A DNA stretch of 64,000 nucleotides from Dehalococcoidia bacterium UBA2991 (GTDB lineage: Bacteria; Chloroflexota; Dehalococcoidia; Tepidiformales; Tepidiformaceae): assembly GCA_002346645.1 (NCBI GenBank), contig DEAD01000002.1:54298-118297 (forward strand), read 5' to 3'. Numbering within the stretch: position 1 is the first letter of the stretch; every line of letters begins with the position of its first letter. The notes beneath the pieces were generated by a model. It was not told the DNA's origin, did not search any database, and saw nothing but the letters and a program-made list of their open reading frames with translations. Below are positions 42,936-51,880 of this stretch, piece after piece. The translations under genes were made by a program, and so were the position numbers.

Positions 42936-43739
42936 TCAGTCGGAGCCAGCTCCGACTAGATGATCCATTTCAGGTACCTCCGCGCCGTCCACAGTTAGGA
43001 GCAAGCGCTCCCTAACCCACTGCGCCACCGCTTCCGGTTCCGTGTAAGTTATCGAATGCCCGGAGCCATTAGCAACACGGAGATCCCAGTTTTGCTCTCT
43101 AGCAAGTTTGGTCGCGGAATCCAGTGGCGTAACTCCATCAAGGTCACCGTGCAGGAGAACAACTGGGGTAGCCACCCCTAATGCTAATCGACGAGCTTGA
43201 CCAGCAAAGACGATTTCTTCGATACCTCCCCGGTGAGCATCAGATGTGTGGTTGAACATTTGGAGGAGCATCGGAAGAGGATGGGACGGGAACATGCGAT
43301 TGACCACAGGGGCCCATAGATAGCGAAGGAAGTTGCCAGGCCCGCAAATGATGTGTCCCTTGTCAAAATTCCGAATCCACCAACCTCTCAGAGTGCTCCT
43401 ATCGCCAATGAAGCGGAGGCCCTCATCTATCGATTCAAAAACCGGTAGCCCCACAAGCCCAATTCGCTTGAAACGCTCTGGATAGCGGTGCGCCAATTCC
43501 AACGCCACAAGTGCACCCATTGAGTGGCCCAAGAGATAGTCTGGCTGGGCCACATCCAGGGTCTCCTCGAGAGCTTCAGCAATGCCATCGAGCGTATATT
43601 CCTGAGGGTCGGCTGTATTTCCGTAACCAGGTAAACAGGTCGCAATAGTTTCGACCTCACCGTTGAGCTCCCGCTGGAGCGGTTCCCAGGCGGGGGGATT
43701 TGAAATATACCCATGAATAAGGAGGATTCTGGGAGACAT
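42936..43739 (-). CDS. Alpha/beta hydrolase
   Basis: A 267-aa alpha/beta hydrolase. ILLIHGYISNPPAW is the oxyanion strand, GHSMGA the nucleophile elbow, LLHGDLDGVTP the acid loop and NGSGHSITY the histidine. The insert near residues 110-165 (WWIRNFDKGHIICGPGNF) forms a cap. It overlaps the thioesterase stop by one base (TGATG), so both may act in the same degradation or turnover step. Confidence 0.8.
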   Translation of the reverse strand: MSPRILLIHGYISNPPAWEPLQRELNGEVETIATCLPGYGNTADPQEYTLDGIAEALEETLDVAQPDYLLGHSMGALVALELAHRYPERFKRIGLVGLPVFESIDEGLRFIGDRSTLRGWWIRNFDKGHIICGPGNFLRYLWAPVVNRMFPSHPLPMLLQMFNHTSDAHRGGIEEIVFAGQARRLALGVATPVVLLHGDLDGVTPLDSATKLAREQNWDLRVANGSGHSITYTEPEAVAQWVRERLLLTVDGAEVPEMDHLVGAGSD

Positions 43740-44215
43740 CAGCCGTCTGTACCCCCGTTAACCCGCCCAAAAGCCTGCTGTGCCTCCTGTTGAGAAATCA
43801 AGGAAAACTCCGCCTTTGTCTCACAACAGATCTTTCCGTCAGATCTGCGGAGTTCGCCGATAGCAACCGCTACACTCTTTTCTATCTCAGAAATCCATGC
43901 AGTCACCGAGTAAGACTGCCCCGTACGCACCATTCGTGAGTACTCGATCTCTGTACGCCGTGTTAGTCCAAAAGACCCACTAAGAACATTCACTGCCCAT
44001 GCCATCGCATCGTCGAGGATAGCGGCAAGAACTCCGCCGTGGACGATACCTGGAGCCCCCTGGTGGATATCTTGGGGCGTGTATTCGGCGGAAACACGGC
44101 CTGTTTTATCGTCGATAAAATACGCAATGTGAAGGCCGGCCTCGTTTGTGGGATCGCAAACGTAGCACTGCGTAGCTATTGCTAGATCGTCACTGGCCAG
44201 GCGGCGACGCGCCAT
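43739..44215 (-). CDS. PaaI-type hotdog thioesterase
   Basis: A 158-aa single-hotdog acyl-CoA thioesterase. GIVHGGVLAAILDDAMAW is the family motif around the active-site acid, and RTEIEYSRMVRTGQ follows. The N-terminal CYVCDPTNEAGL is also seen in related proteins. The ATG at 44215 follows GGGGAGT; a longer frame reaches 44353 but overlaps the divergent gene's leader. Confidence 0.82.
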   Translation of the reverse strand: MARRRLASDDLAIATQCYVCDPTNEAGLHIAYFIDDKTGRVSAEYTPQDIHQGAPGIVHGGVLAAILDDAMAWAVNVLSGSFGLTRRTEIEYSRMVRTGQSYSVTAWISEIEKSVAVAIGELRRSDGKICCETKAEFSLISQQEAQQAFGRVNGGTDG

Positions 44216-44308
44216 AAAACACTCCCCACGAATTCTACCAAGGGTGTACAGAGGCAAGCCTACCCAAATAGCCCAATGTGTGGCCCGAGAGATACTAGGG
44301 GTCTTAGC

Positions 44309-44755
44309 ATGAAAGAACGGGACGACGAGCACCAAATGAAAGCTATTGCACAAGAGAGTCTAGCTCGGAAGGCGCGGGCCGACCGCATGTTGGAACAGAT
44401 AGCATCTGAGCTCTCTATCCTCCTGAAGGAGGCGTGCGGAGCTCTGCACCCTTTCCCTTCCTTTCCCAACGCCTTCTTTACAAACGCAATCGAGTGTGAC
44501 CCAGGATCGGCGGGCGACCCAGAGCGGGGTTGCGTGGTAGTAGGTGAGGACGGAGAGCTGTACGAGTTGGAGTTTGGAGTCGACCATGACGCAGTCGAGT
44601 TGACGGGCTCCTGGGACCCAGTGACCGCACGCAAAGAAGAGAAGCACAAGCTAGATCTTCATCCCCGGGACTACGTTGTCTATGCCTACAGCGGATTGCT
44701 TGCCGTAACGGAAGCATTACTGGAGCAAGATGTAGAGGAAGAGGCGGAATCATGA
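44309..44755 (+). CDS. Unknown acidic protein upstream of TPR protein
   Basis: I do not recognise this 148-aa protein. It has a basic helical start (residues 1-40), then a mixed beta region (GCVVVGEDGELYELEFGVDH) and an acidic C-terminal helix (TEALLEQDVEEEAES). No membrane segment or catalytic motif is seen. Its TGA overlaps the TPR gene's ATG, so they are coupled. Confidence 0.65.
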   Translation: MKERDDEHQMKAIAQESLARKARADRMLEQIASELSILLKEACGALHPFPSFPNAFFTNAIECDPGSAGDPERGCVVVGEDGELYELEFGVDHDAVELTGSWDPVTARKEEKHKLDLHPRDYVVYAYSGLLAVTEALLEQDVEEEAES

Positions 44756-45513
44756 AGGGATTCCTGAGGGCTATTCTTCTTCTGGGGCTAGTAGGAACCC
44801 TAGCTGCCTTCCTATGGCGCTTGGTTCGGCGGCCCACACCTGGCCACAGGGTTGGGCTGAATGGGAGTTCGAGAGCCGTCTCAGAAGAGGTCATCGGAGA
44901 AGGACGGCTTCGTACAGCAGCTTCTTACCTTGACGAGGGAAACGTTTACTTCAACGTGGGGCAATACGAATTAGCGATTGAGCGTTACACACGCGCACTT
45001 GAAGAGACTCCTAGTATCCCCGCAGCACTTTATAACCGAGCGACAGCTCACACTCGGTTAGGTGACTTTGATGAGGCATTGGTCGATTTCAATGCGACCA
45101 TTGAGCTAACCCCAAGCGATATCGACGCACTCAACAACCGGGGGATGCTCCGGCTCTATCGTTCCGAACCAGGGGAGGCACTCGCCGACTTTGAGCAGGC
45201 CCTAGCTCTCAACCCAGAGGACACTACCGTAATTGTGAATCGGGGGTTGGCACAGCTAGAGACGGAGTCGCACAAGGAAGCCTTTGCCAGCTTCGAGGAG
45301 GCAACACGCCTTGGCCCAGAAGATGCCTTCGCACATTACGGAGCCGCACAAGCTGCGGCTGGGTTAGGGAAACGCAAGGTAGCCCTGCGCTATCTAAAAG
45401 AAGCACTGGAACTTCAGCCGGCCTATGCAACCGAAGCGGCTAGTGACACGAAATTAGCACTGCTAGACGGTGACGACGAGTTTATGAAACTGCTGCGGCG
45501 CGGCGCGGAGTAG
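44752..45513 (+). CDS. Membrane-anchored TPR protein
   Basis: A 253-aa protein with one N-terminal membrane segment (about 5-22) and then four or more tetratricopeptide repeats in tandem from about residue 60, such as AASYLDEGNVYFNVGQYELA and AALYNRATAHTRLGDFDEA. TPRs hold protein partners together; the partner may be the upstream unknown. The YciI-like gene follows 7 bases later. Confidence 0.8.
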   Translation: MKGFLRAILLLGLVGTLAAFLWRLVRRPTPGHRVGLNGSSRAVSEEVIGEGRLRTAASYLDEGNVYFNVGQYELAIERYTRALEETPSIPAALYNRATAHTRLGDFDEALVDFNATIELTPSDIDALNNRGMLRLYRSEPGEALADFEQALALNPEDTTVIVNRGLAQLETESHKEAFASFEEATRLGPEDAFAHYGAAQAAAGLGKRKVALRYLKEALELQPAYATEAASDTKLALLDGDDEFMKLLRRGAE

Positions 45514-45520
45514 TTACCCA

Positions 45521-45808
45521 GTGCCAACTCCGCGATTCATTCTGCTGTATGACTATGTCGAGGACGTGGTGGAGAAACGCGCGCCCTTTCGTCGAGACCA
45601 TCTTGCCCTCGCAAATGAGTACCTAGCCAGAGGGGAACTGGAGATGGCAGGAGCCTTCGCGGACCCTGTAGACGGAGCAGCTTTTGTCTTCACAGTAGAG
45701 GACCGTAAACAGGTCGAGTCTTTCGTGGCCGCAGACCCATATGTAGTCCATGGCCTCGTAACCTCGTGGTACATCAAAGAATGGTCCGTAGTAGTGGGAA
45801 GCCACTAG
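45521..45808 (+). CDS. YciI-family protein
   Basis: A 95-aa ferredoxin-like alpha/beta protein of the YciI group. FRRDHLALANEYLARGELEMAGAF carries the conserved His and Gly, and DPYVVHGLVTSWYIKEW closes the domain. Relatives are small dechlorinase-like or dimeric proteins of unknown chemistry. GTG start. It overlaps the convergent LLM gene by 4 bases. Confidence 0.8.
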   Translation: MPTPRFILLYDYVEDVVEKRAPFRRDHLALANEYLARGELEMAGAFADPVDGAAFVFTVEDRKQVESFVAADPYVVHGLVTSWYIKEWSVVVGSH

Positions 45809-46815
45809 CTGGGTGGCTTCAATCCAAACGCTTCCGCTAGCAGTTCATAAGATCGCATACGTGCCTTGAAATCGTAGGTGATTGTTACGACTACAAAGTC
45901 GTCGACACCGTAGCGTTCTCCCATGGAAAGAAGTTGGTCGCGGACCTGGCCTGGATCGCCATAGATAGAACGCCGCTTCAGAACTTCCAGGTATTCACGC
46001 TCAGGGGCTGTGTATTCAAAGGCAAGCGCATCTTCAGGTGGAGGAATACCACCCCGGCCCTCGGCACCCATGAGCCGCCAGCCCCACCGACTCCAACTGA
46101 GACGCTCAGCCTCCTCCTGTGTATCTGCTACCAGAGCAGATACAGCAATCGATGTCCGAGGCCCACTGGAGACGGGAGAAGGTGAAAAAAGTTTGCGATA
46201 GGCATCTAAGGCGCTATCAGCCCGGTGGGAGTTGATGAAATGAGCGTAGCAAAAGGGCCAACCCAGGTCGGCCGCGTAGCCTGCACTCACATCACTCGAA
46301 CCCAGCAACCAGAGAGTGGGCATGGCCTGGGGCCGAGGCATAGCAGCGATACCGTGAAACTCATGCTCTGGTGGGAAGTCGTCTGATAGGAAGCCATAGA
46401 GATCAAGGAGTTGGTTGGGGAAATCACGCAGATCCATAGGAACACCCCTAGGAGCCAGGGCCCTCGCCGTGCGGGCATCACTCCCAGGCGCCCGTCCTAT
46501 ACCGAGATCGATGCGCCCGGGATAAAGGGTTTCCAACAAGCGGAATGCTTCGGCTACCTTTAGAGCGCTGTAATGAGGCAGCATTACACCTCCCGAACCG
46601 ACACGAATATGCTCGGTTTGCATCGCGATTTGGCCGATTAGTACCTCTGGAGCTGTGGAAGCAAGGGCGGTGCTGTTGTGGTGCTCCGCCACCCAGTAGC
46701 GCTCGTATCCAAGGCGGTCAGCAAATTGGGCAAGACTAATCGTGTCAGCAAGAGCTTCTGCAGGTGTTCCCTGTCGCCGGACGGGTGACTGATCGAGAAC
46801 GCTAAGCCTGGTCAT
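45805..46815 (-). CDS. LLM-class flavin-dependent monooxygenase (MsnO8-like)
   Basis: A 336-aa luciferase-like monooxygenase of the long-lived YhbW/MsnO8 type: LSVLDQSPVRRQG, YERYWVAEHHNSTALASTAPE (H-H pair of this subclass), IRVGSGGVMLPHYSALKVAE and RIDLGIGRAPGSD. It differs from the three F420-like LLMs at 17-21 kb. Probably uses FMNH2. It is the fourth LLM in the window. Confidence 0.88.
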   Translation of the reverse strand: MTRLSVLDQSPVRRQGTPAEALADTISLAQFADRLGYERYWVAEHHNSTALASTAPEVLIGQIAMQTEHIRVGSGGVMLPHYSALKVAEAFRLLETLYPGRIDLGIGRAPGSDARTARALAPRGVPMDLRDFPNQLLDLYGFLSDDFPPEHEFHGIAAMPRPQAMPTLWLLGSSDVSAGYAADLGWPFCYAHFINSHRADSALDAYRKLFSPSPVSSGPRTSIAVSALVADTQEEAERLSWSRWGWRLMGAEGRGGIPPPEDALAFEYTAPEREYLEVLKRRSIYGDPGQVRDQLLSMGERYGVDDFVVVTITYDFKARMRSYELLAEAFGLKPPS

Positions 46816-46910
46816 GTTGCCAGAAGGGAGTCTACACAGACCTAAGTGGTATTGAGGGCTGCTAGTGAGTAGTCCCTAGGGAACTGCAGGCACACTGCTA
46901 GGATGAATCC

Positions 46911-47579
46911 GTGCTCGGCAGCAGAGAAAGAACAGCACATCCATTTTCTTTTGAGGTCGAACCAGCTTACCTGGGCAGGAAACGACTTACAGGCGCTTGC
47001 CGATTCCTCCTCGCCCTACCACACATCGTGTTCACTGGCGGGCCTTCTCTTCTCGGGATGGTGATTGCACCCCTTCTAGTTCTTGTGGGGCTTGCACCTC
47101 TCACTATTCCCCTTTCCATCGGGGCTCTCGGAGTAATAGCTATCCTCACCACAGTAATGTCATGGTCCGGGATCCTTATCACCGGACGGCAGGCCCGCAA
47201 TCTGCGCGAATTCACAATCTTCTTCGTAAACTGGCGCGCTAAAACAATTGCCTACACCACTCTTCTTCGAGACGAGTTCCCCTCATTCGGCTTTGGAAAT
47301 TATTCTGCGAGCCTCACCAATCCCCTTCCACCCCCTACTAGAAACCGCTTAACTGTGGCTCTACGGCTACCTCTACTGATTCCTCACCTTCCAATGTTGG
47401 TGATCCTAAATGCAGCACTCACCTTTGTAAGTCTCTTAGCCTGGGCTACAGTGGCTCTTTTCGGAAGGTACCCGCAACCACTTTACGAATTCAGCACCGG
47501 TGTCTTGCGCTACTCGTTTAGGGTCGAGACGTACTTGTTGCTTCTGCACGACGATTTTCCGCCACTTCGGCTGGACTAA
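46911..47579 (+). CDS. DUF4389 membrane protein
   Basis: A 222-aa protein with three or four hydrophobic segments. The ending YEFSTGVLRYSFRVETYLLLL followed by DDFPPLRL is the DUF4389 hallmark, preceded by a second repeat-like copy of its central part (AILTTVMSWSGILITGRQARNLREF). Function is unknown in the family. GTG start. It overlaps thrB by 4 bases at the convergent ends. Confidence 0.8.
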   Translation: MLGSRERTAHPFSFEVEPAYLGRKRLTGACRFLLALPHIVFTGGPSLLGMVIAPLLVLVGLAPLTIPLSIGALGVIAILTTVMSWSGILITGRQARNLREFTIFFVNWRAKTIAYTTLLRDEFPSFGFGNYSASLTNPLPPPTRNRLTVALRLPLLIPHLPMLVILNAALTFVSLLAWATVALFGRYPQPLYEFSTGVLRYSFRVETYLLLLHDDFPPLRLD

Positions 47580-48481
47580 ATGTCTACCACCTCCACACGA
47601 GAAACCTCTGCTCCACTAGGGGCGATACGGGTAACAAGACTTCGACCCGACATTCCCGCCCCTTCCAGAACATCTAACATGGCCTTACCAACATCTCGGC
47701 TAGCTTGTTCAGACACAAAAGCAGCAACACTGCTACCAGCACCACTAAGCCAGGCTGCATGGGCGCCCGCGGCCTTCGCAGCATCGAACACATCAAAAAG
47801 GGGGGGGAAGAGAGCAGAGCGCTGGTGCTGATGGAAACGATCCTGCGTAGCCTCGTCAAGGAGGTCTATGCGACCAGCGGCAAGAGAGGCAACAAGCAGT
47901 CCCAAGCGACTACTCGTATGGATTGCATCTTGTCTGCTGTAGCTGTCAGGGAGAAGCCGCCGAGCCTCCTTAGTTGGCATGGAATGATCCGGGATTAGCA
48001 GAACAATCTGGAGATCCTCAGGATAGCCACAACGGACATGAGCGAAGCCATCTGAAGTGCCTACGCAAGCCTGGACTCCACCGAAGAGCGCCGGACAAGC
48101 ATTGTCAGCGTGTCCTTCAAGATCAGCGGCAAGGGCAAGACAAGCATTCGTATCCAGGGGGTGACCCTCACGTTCGTTTACGGCAAGTATTCCTGCAACA
48201 CGGGCTACAGCGCTCGCACCCAGCCCCCGACCAAGCGGAATAGCTACCGTGTACTGAGCCGATAAGCCGCGCGGCCTATTAAGACCGATACGCTCATAGG
48301 CCGCACGAGCTGCAGAGAGCACCATCTTCTCGCCCACATCGTTCGTGGACACCTGCTCGGCCTCACTAAAAGTCACCGTAATGGAGGCAAAAAGATCCAG
48401 CGCGAGGCCAAGGCAGTCGAAACCAGTGCCAATATTTGCACTGGTTGCAGGTACACGAACGGTTATTGCCGTGCCTTCCAT
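47576..48481 (-). CDS. thrB: Homoserine kinase
   Basis: A 301-aa GHMP kinase. The N-terminal VRVPATSANIGTGFDCLGLA and the phosphate motif PLGRGLGASAVARVAG are clear, and the C-terminal LSGAGSSVAAF is typical. It phosphorylates homoserine on the way to threonine. No thrA or thrC lies nearby, so it is unlinked from its pathway. Confidence 0.94.
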   Translation of the reverse strand: MEGTAITVRVPATSANIGTGFDCLGLALDLFASITVTFSEAEQVSTNDVGEKMVLSAARAAYERIGLNRPRGLSAQYTVAIPLGRGLGASAVARVAGILAVNEREGHPLDTNACLALAADLEGHADNACPALFGGVQACVGTSDGFAHVRCGYPEDLQIVLLIPDHSMPTKEARRLLPDSYSRQDAIHTSSRLGLLVASLAAGRIDLLDEATQDRFHQHQRSALFPPLFDVFDAAKAAGAHAAWLSGAGSSVAAFVSEQASRDVGKAMLDVLEGAGMSGRSLVTRIAPSGAEVSRVEVVDI

Positions 48482-48564
48482 GAGCGCTGCGCCTCCGCAA
48501 GAGCCATCGATGGTAGCACCTGCTTGCGAGCGCGCGAACCGACCGAACGCTACTATCCCCCTTC

Positions 48565-49050
48565 ATGACTGCGCTCGAACCCCCTCCCTCCCCTGAGAGC
48601 CTGACTGATATTGAGCGAGCACTACTGGGAGTGCTCTGCGTGGGGCTTCCCCCTGCCCGCGCCGCTGGGAACAACACCTTTCGAATCGATTATGTGACTG
48701 CCAAGGTACTCAGCTTGTTAGATGGGGAGACCAATCGCCACCTTGCCAACGGCCGAGTCACAGTCGCCTTCCAAAACCAATTGAAGAAAACGATCACTTC
48801 CCTTTCTGAGGCAGGCATCCTGGCAGAACAGCCACCAGACTTGCCAGCAGCTCCCGGAGGCTACGAGGAAGGCCTGCTAATTGACCTGGTTGAGCCAGAT
48901 GCTCATCCAACAGTGCTAGATCGCCACCTTGCCCAGGAGTGTATGGAAGCACTTTTCCAAGTGAAGGATGTCTACCCATACCTGATGGAGCGATACTCAA
49001 CCAGCGGAGAGATCTGGCGGCGCTTACGAGCAGAGGGATACGGCCAGTAG
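48565..49050 (+). CDS. Unknown small protein
   Basis: A 161-aa soluble protein I do not recognise. TVAFQNQLKKTITSLSEAGIL could be the recognition end of a winged helix, and the rest is helical. No catalytic motif is seen. It is divergent from thrB. Confidence 0.6.
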   Translation: MTALEPPPSPESLTDIERALLGVLCVGLPPARAAGNNTFRIDYVTAKVLSLLDGETNRHLANGRVTVAFQNQLKKTITSLSEAGILAEQPPDLPAAPGGYEEGLLIDLVEPDAHPTVLDRHLAQECMEALFQVKDVYPYLMERYSTSGEIWRRLRAEGYGQ

Positions 49051-49210
49051 CGTTGGTAACAAGTCATCGTCTGCTAAATAAGGCTTAGTAACGGACCCCT
49101 GATCCCTAGCTACGCAGACTCTCCTTCGTATGGGAATTCATTAAATGTCATTTGCTTGTGATTAGAGGTAGTTCCATCCTCTTACTCCCTGCTAAGAAAG
49201 GACGAACCTC

Positions 49211-49501
49211 ATGTTGTTCCACGTAACTCACACACACACTGAACACACCTGCCCCGTTAATAACCCAGCTGTACTTAGTGAGACCTTCGGGAAGGTATAT
49301 TCTTCTTTGACTGAGAATGGAGTAGAGGTGATCGGCTGGTGGGGAGATCCACCTGCTCACCAAATGCTTTTCGTTCTACAAGCCGACTCCATTGAAGCCA
49401 TTTACAACGGTCTACAACCCATCATTGACAAGGGAACGGCTTCTGTCAGGCCCGTAACCGATGCAGCGACAAAGATAAAAGCTCTTATTGGTGAAGCCTA
49501 A
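49211..49501 (+). CDS. Small protein of unknown function with His-rich start
   Basis: A 96-aa protein beginning MLFHVTHTHTEHTCP, with four His and one Cys within 14 residues, followed by a small alpha/beta domain (GVEVIGWWGDPPAHQMLFVL). It looks like a dimeric ferredoxin-like (DUF3303-type) fold, though this is tentative. Metal binding is possible. A ribosome-binding AAAGGA precedes it. Confidence 0.6.
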   Translation: MLFHVTHTHTEHTCPVNNPAVLSETFGKVYSSLTENGVEVIGWWGDPPAHQMLFVLQADSIEAIYNGLQPIIDKGTASVRPVTDAATKIKALIGEA

Positions 49502-49589
49502 ACGTTCTCCGCGCGAGCCATACCCCGATTAAGCCACCCGATATAGAGAAATAGTGAGGGCGTACCACTGGCAACGGTAGACTGAAACA

Positions 49590-50009
49590 ATGGTTCCAGT
49601 ACTCACACTCCGGCAGAAACACCTTGATGAGATGGTGGAACACGCCCTTGAGGATGCGCCCAACGAATGCTGCGGCCTCATTGGCGCTCGTGACGGCAAG
49701 GTCACAAAGCTTCACCGTGCGGTAAACGCCGAGGCAAGCCCCTATAGGTTCAGCATTGACTTTCGGGAACAACGCCGCATCGAGGAGGCAATGGACCAAG
49801 CGGGCGATTCTCTGGCTGGGTTCTATCACTCGCACACGGGGAGTCCTGCCCGTCCCAGCCCAACCGATATCCGCATGATGGCAACTTTCTTCGGTCCGCC
49901 CTACGTACACGTGGTCGTCAGCATTGCGAACCGCAGCCAGCCTGACGTGCGCGCCTTTTACATCGAAGGCGAGTCCTCAACTGAGCAGGAATACACGCTC
50001 GAACTATAG
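49590..50009 (+). CDS. JAMM/MPN metalloprotease
   Basis: A 139-aa Mov34/MPN zinc peptidase of the M67 type. The JAMM residues are E26 (PNECCGLIG), H80 and H82 (GFYHSHTGSPARPSPTD) and D93. Bacterial examples release amino acids, or trim carrier proteins in sulfur transfer, together with ThiS/MoaD-like and ThiF-like partners. None of those is next to it, but folP and folK follow. Confidence 0.85.
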   Translation: MVPVLTLRQKHLDEMVEHALEDAPNECCGLIGARDGKVTKLHRAVNAEASPYRFSIDFREQRRIEEAMDQAGDSLAGFYHSHTGSPARPSPTDIRMMATFFGPPYVHVVVSIANRSQPDVRAFYIEGESSTEQEYTLEL

Positions 50010-50019
50010 GAGGAGAGCT

Positions 50020-50892
50020 GTGATTCCAGACACCTCCCGCCTCTCAACTCAAACCCATCCGGCGCCCCCGTTAACCGTGAGGGGACGAACTTTCGAGTGG
50101 GGCACACGCACCTACTTGATGGCTATCGTTAACGTCACCCCTGACTCTTTCAGTGGCGATGGGCTCAACGATGACATTGCCGCAGCAGCCGTGCTCGCAA
50201 GACAGTTTGAGAGAGAAGGGGCAGACATTATCGATGTGGGAGCAGAATCGACCCGCCCAAATGCTGATCCGATAACACCCGCTGAAGAAACCGCAAGGGC
50301 GCTGCCTGCTATCAGAGCTATCCGCAAGGTTGTTGACCTCCCCATCTCCATCGACACCCAGCATGCACAGGTGGCGGAAGCTGCCTTGGAATCAGGTGCA
50401 GACATCGTCAATGACATAAATGGACTTCGGGGGGATCCAGGTATGGCAAGCATAGTGGCGTCGCGAGGATGCGCACTTGTGGCAATGCATAACCAGCGAG
50501 GACGCAAACCAGGCGACGTGGTAACAAATACCCTGTCGGGATGGAAAGAAAGCCTCCGCATCGCGGAAAAGGCGGGCATCCTAAGAGACCAAATTATCGT
50601 CGACCCTGGGTTCGGGTTCGGCTGGACACCAGAGGAAAACCTCCAGCTAGTCCAACGCCTAGATGAATTACTAATCTCAAATCTGCCTTTACTGCTCGGG
50701 CCATCTCGGAAGTCCACCCTCGGTCTTATTCTCGATTCCGCCGTCGAAGATCGCCTGGAGGGCACCAGCGCCACCGTAGCTATAGCCATCGCAAAAGGAG
50801 TCGACATCGTTCGAGTACACGACATCGCTGAGGTTCGGAAGGTGGCAGCAGTAGCTGATGCCATCAGCCGAGGGAGGTGGCAATCGCCATGA
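50020..50892 (+). CDS. folP: Dihydropteroate synthase
   Basis: A 290-aa DHPS. MAIVNVTPDSFSGDG, DIIDVGAESTRP and the C-terminal RVHDIAEVRKV are the family landmarks. It joins p-aminobenzoate to the pterin in folate synthesis. The GTG at 50020 follows a strong AGGAGGAG (50008-50015); a longer frame from 49924 overlaps the peptidase and lacks homology. Confidence 0.94.
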   Translation: MIPDTSRLSTQTHPAPPLTVRGRTFEWGTRTYLMAIVNVTPDSFSGDGLNDDIAAAAVLARQFEREGADIIDVGAESTRPNADPITPAEETARALPAIRAIRKVVDLPISIDTQHAQVAEAALESGADIVNDINGLRGDPGMASIVASRGCALVAMHNQRGRKPGDVVTNTLSGWKESLRIAEKAGILRDQIIVDPGFGFGWTPEENLQLVQRLDELLISNLPLLLGPSRKSTLGLILDSAVEDRLEGTSATVAIAIAKGVDIVRVHDIAEVRKVAAVADAISRGRWQSP

Positions 50893-51383
50893 GGGAAGCG
50901 ATCTTGGCGCTGGGGTCTAACCTGGGTGATCGAGCAGCAAACCTGCAGGGTGCTGTGGATCTGCTTTTTGCAGAAGGAGTACGCACAGTACTTACCTCCT
51001 CGGTCTGGGAAACACCTCCAATGCCAACTGATCAACCCCGTTATCTGAACGCCACTGTAACTACTGAAACAGCCCTGGTAGCGGAGGAATTGCTTTTGAT
51101 AGCGAAGGAAGTGGAATACTTATTGGGTCGACGTCCTTCAAAGCGATGGGGGGCACGCCCTATCGATATCGACGTTCTTTTCTATGGTGAGAGCACCATC
51201 GCTAGTGACACCCTAAAAGTGCCCCATCCCATGCTTACAGAGCGAGCGTTCGTTCTTCTACCGCTTAGCGAGGTGGTATCAAAACCCCTGCCAGTGCTAA
51301 GAAAGAGCGCCTCTTCTCTCTTGACAAAGCTCGACACGAGCGGGCATACCCGCACAGGGCTGAGGCTACAGCCCCCCAGTTAG
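50889..51383 (+). CDS. folK: 2-amino-4-hydroxy-6-hydroxymethyldihydropteridine pyrophosphokinase
   Basis: A 164-aa HPPK. LALGSNLGDRAANL and RWGARPIDIDVLFYG are its signature strands, with metal-binding aspartates in the latter. It makes the substrate of FolP. It overlaps folP in an ATGA and so is translated with it. Confidence 0.94.
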   Translation: MREAILALGSNLGDRAANLQGAVDLLFAEGVRTVLTSSVWETPPMPTDQPRYLNATVTTETALVAEELLLIAKEVEYLLGRRPSKRWGARPIDIDVLFYGESTIASDTLKVPHPMLTERAFVLLPLSEVVSKPLPVLRKSASSLLTKLDTSGHTRTGLRLQPPS

Positions 51384-51386
51384 CGT

Positions 51387-51632
51387 TTACACCCAGGGGT
51401 GGTCGTCCATGTGGGAGCCACCGGAAAGCTGAACAGCAGCACCCCAACCTGCAAAAGCAGCAATCCCAAGAAACACAAGAGCCACCGGTGCAAGAAGCCA
51501 GCTGGCCCTCAGTGAAGCACGCGCCGCGGCAATAGCAAGAACAGCTAGCAAAAGCACTCCACCCCCATTGGCAACCTGTGTCCAATGAAGGGGCTCTGGA
51601 GAGGATGCGGGCAGGTATTCAGAAGTGCTCAT
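51387..51632 (-). CDS. Small two-helix membrane protein
   Basis: An 81-aa protein with two membrane helices (about 26-43 and 46-66) and short polar ends, with HMDDHPWV at the C-terminus. No family is recognised. It overlaps the Trm112-like gene by 4 bases. Confidence 0.65.
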   Translation of the reverse strand: MSTSEYLPASSPEPLHWTQVANGGGVLLLAVLAIAAARASLRASWLLAPVALVFLGIAAFAGWGAAVQLSGGSHMDDHPWV

Positions 51633-51814
51633 GGCTGGCGCAGCTCCGGAGGAAGGAGGTTAGGGATGCCATCCTCAATGGGATAGGCCTCATCACAGGA
51701 ACCGCAACCAAGAGCCCCACTAAGGACCTCACCCTCTTCTTCCTCCGCCACAGTGAGCACCAACTCCCCCTTGCAGAGAGGGCACGCAAGGAGGTCCATC
51801 AGATCTGGCCGCAT
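51629..51814 (-). CDS. Trm112-like zinc-ribbon protein
   Basis: A 61-aa Trm112/UPF0434 family protein. Cysteines lie at LLACPLCKGEL and LGCGSCDEAYPI, and the ending DGIPNLLPPE is typical. Related proteins activate methyltransferases by forming a complex with them. A methyltransferase is not adjacent. Confidence 0.88.
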   Translation of the reverse strand: MRPDLMDLLACPLCKGELVLTVAEEEEGEVLSGALGCGSCDEAYPIEDGIPNLLPPELRQP

Positions 51815-51880
51815 TCTTTCATTGTACGGAGAGTTGAGGAATCAGTTCCATGAAGCAATCCTCCCTTAGCATATGGGGGC

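Noticed and set aside
50112..51035. 307-codon open frame opposite folP and folK
   Set aside because: Composition is Ser/Arg/Met-rich without motifs, and the plus-strand genes explain the region fully.
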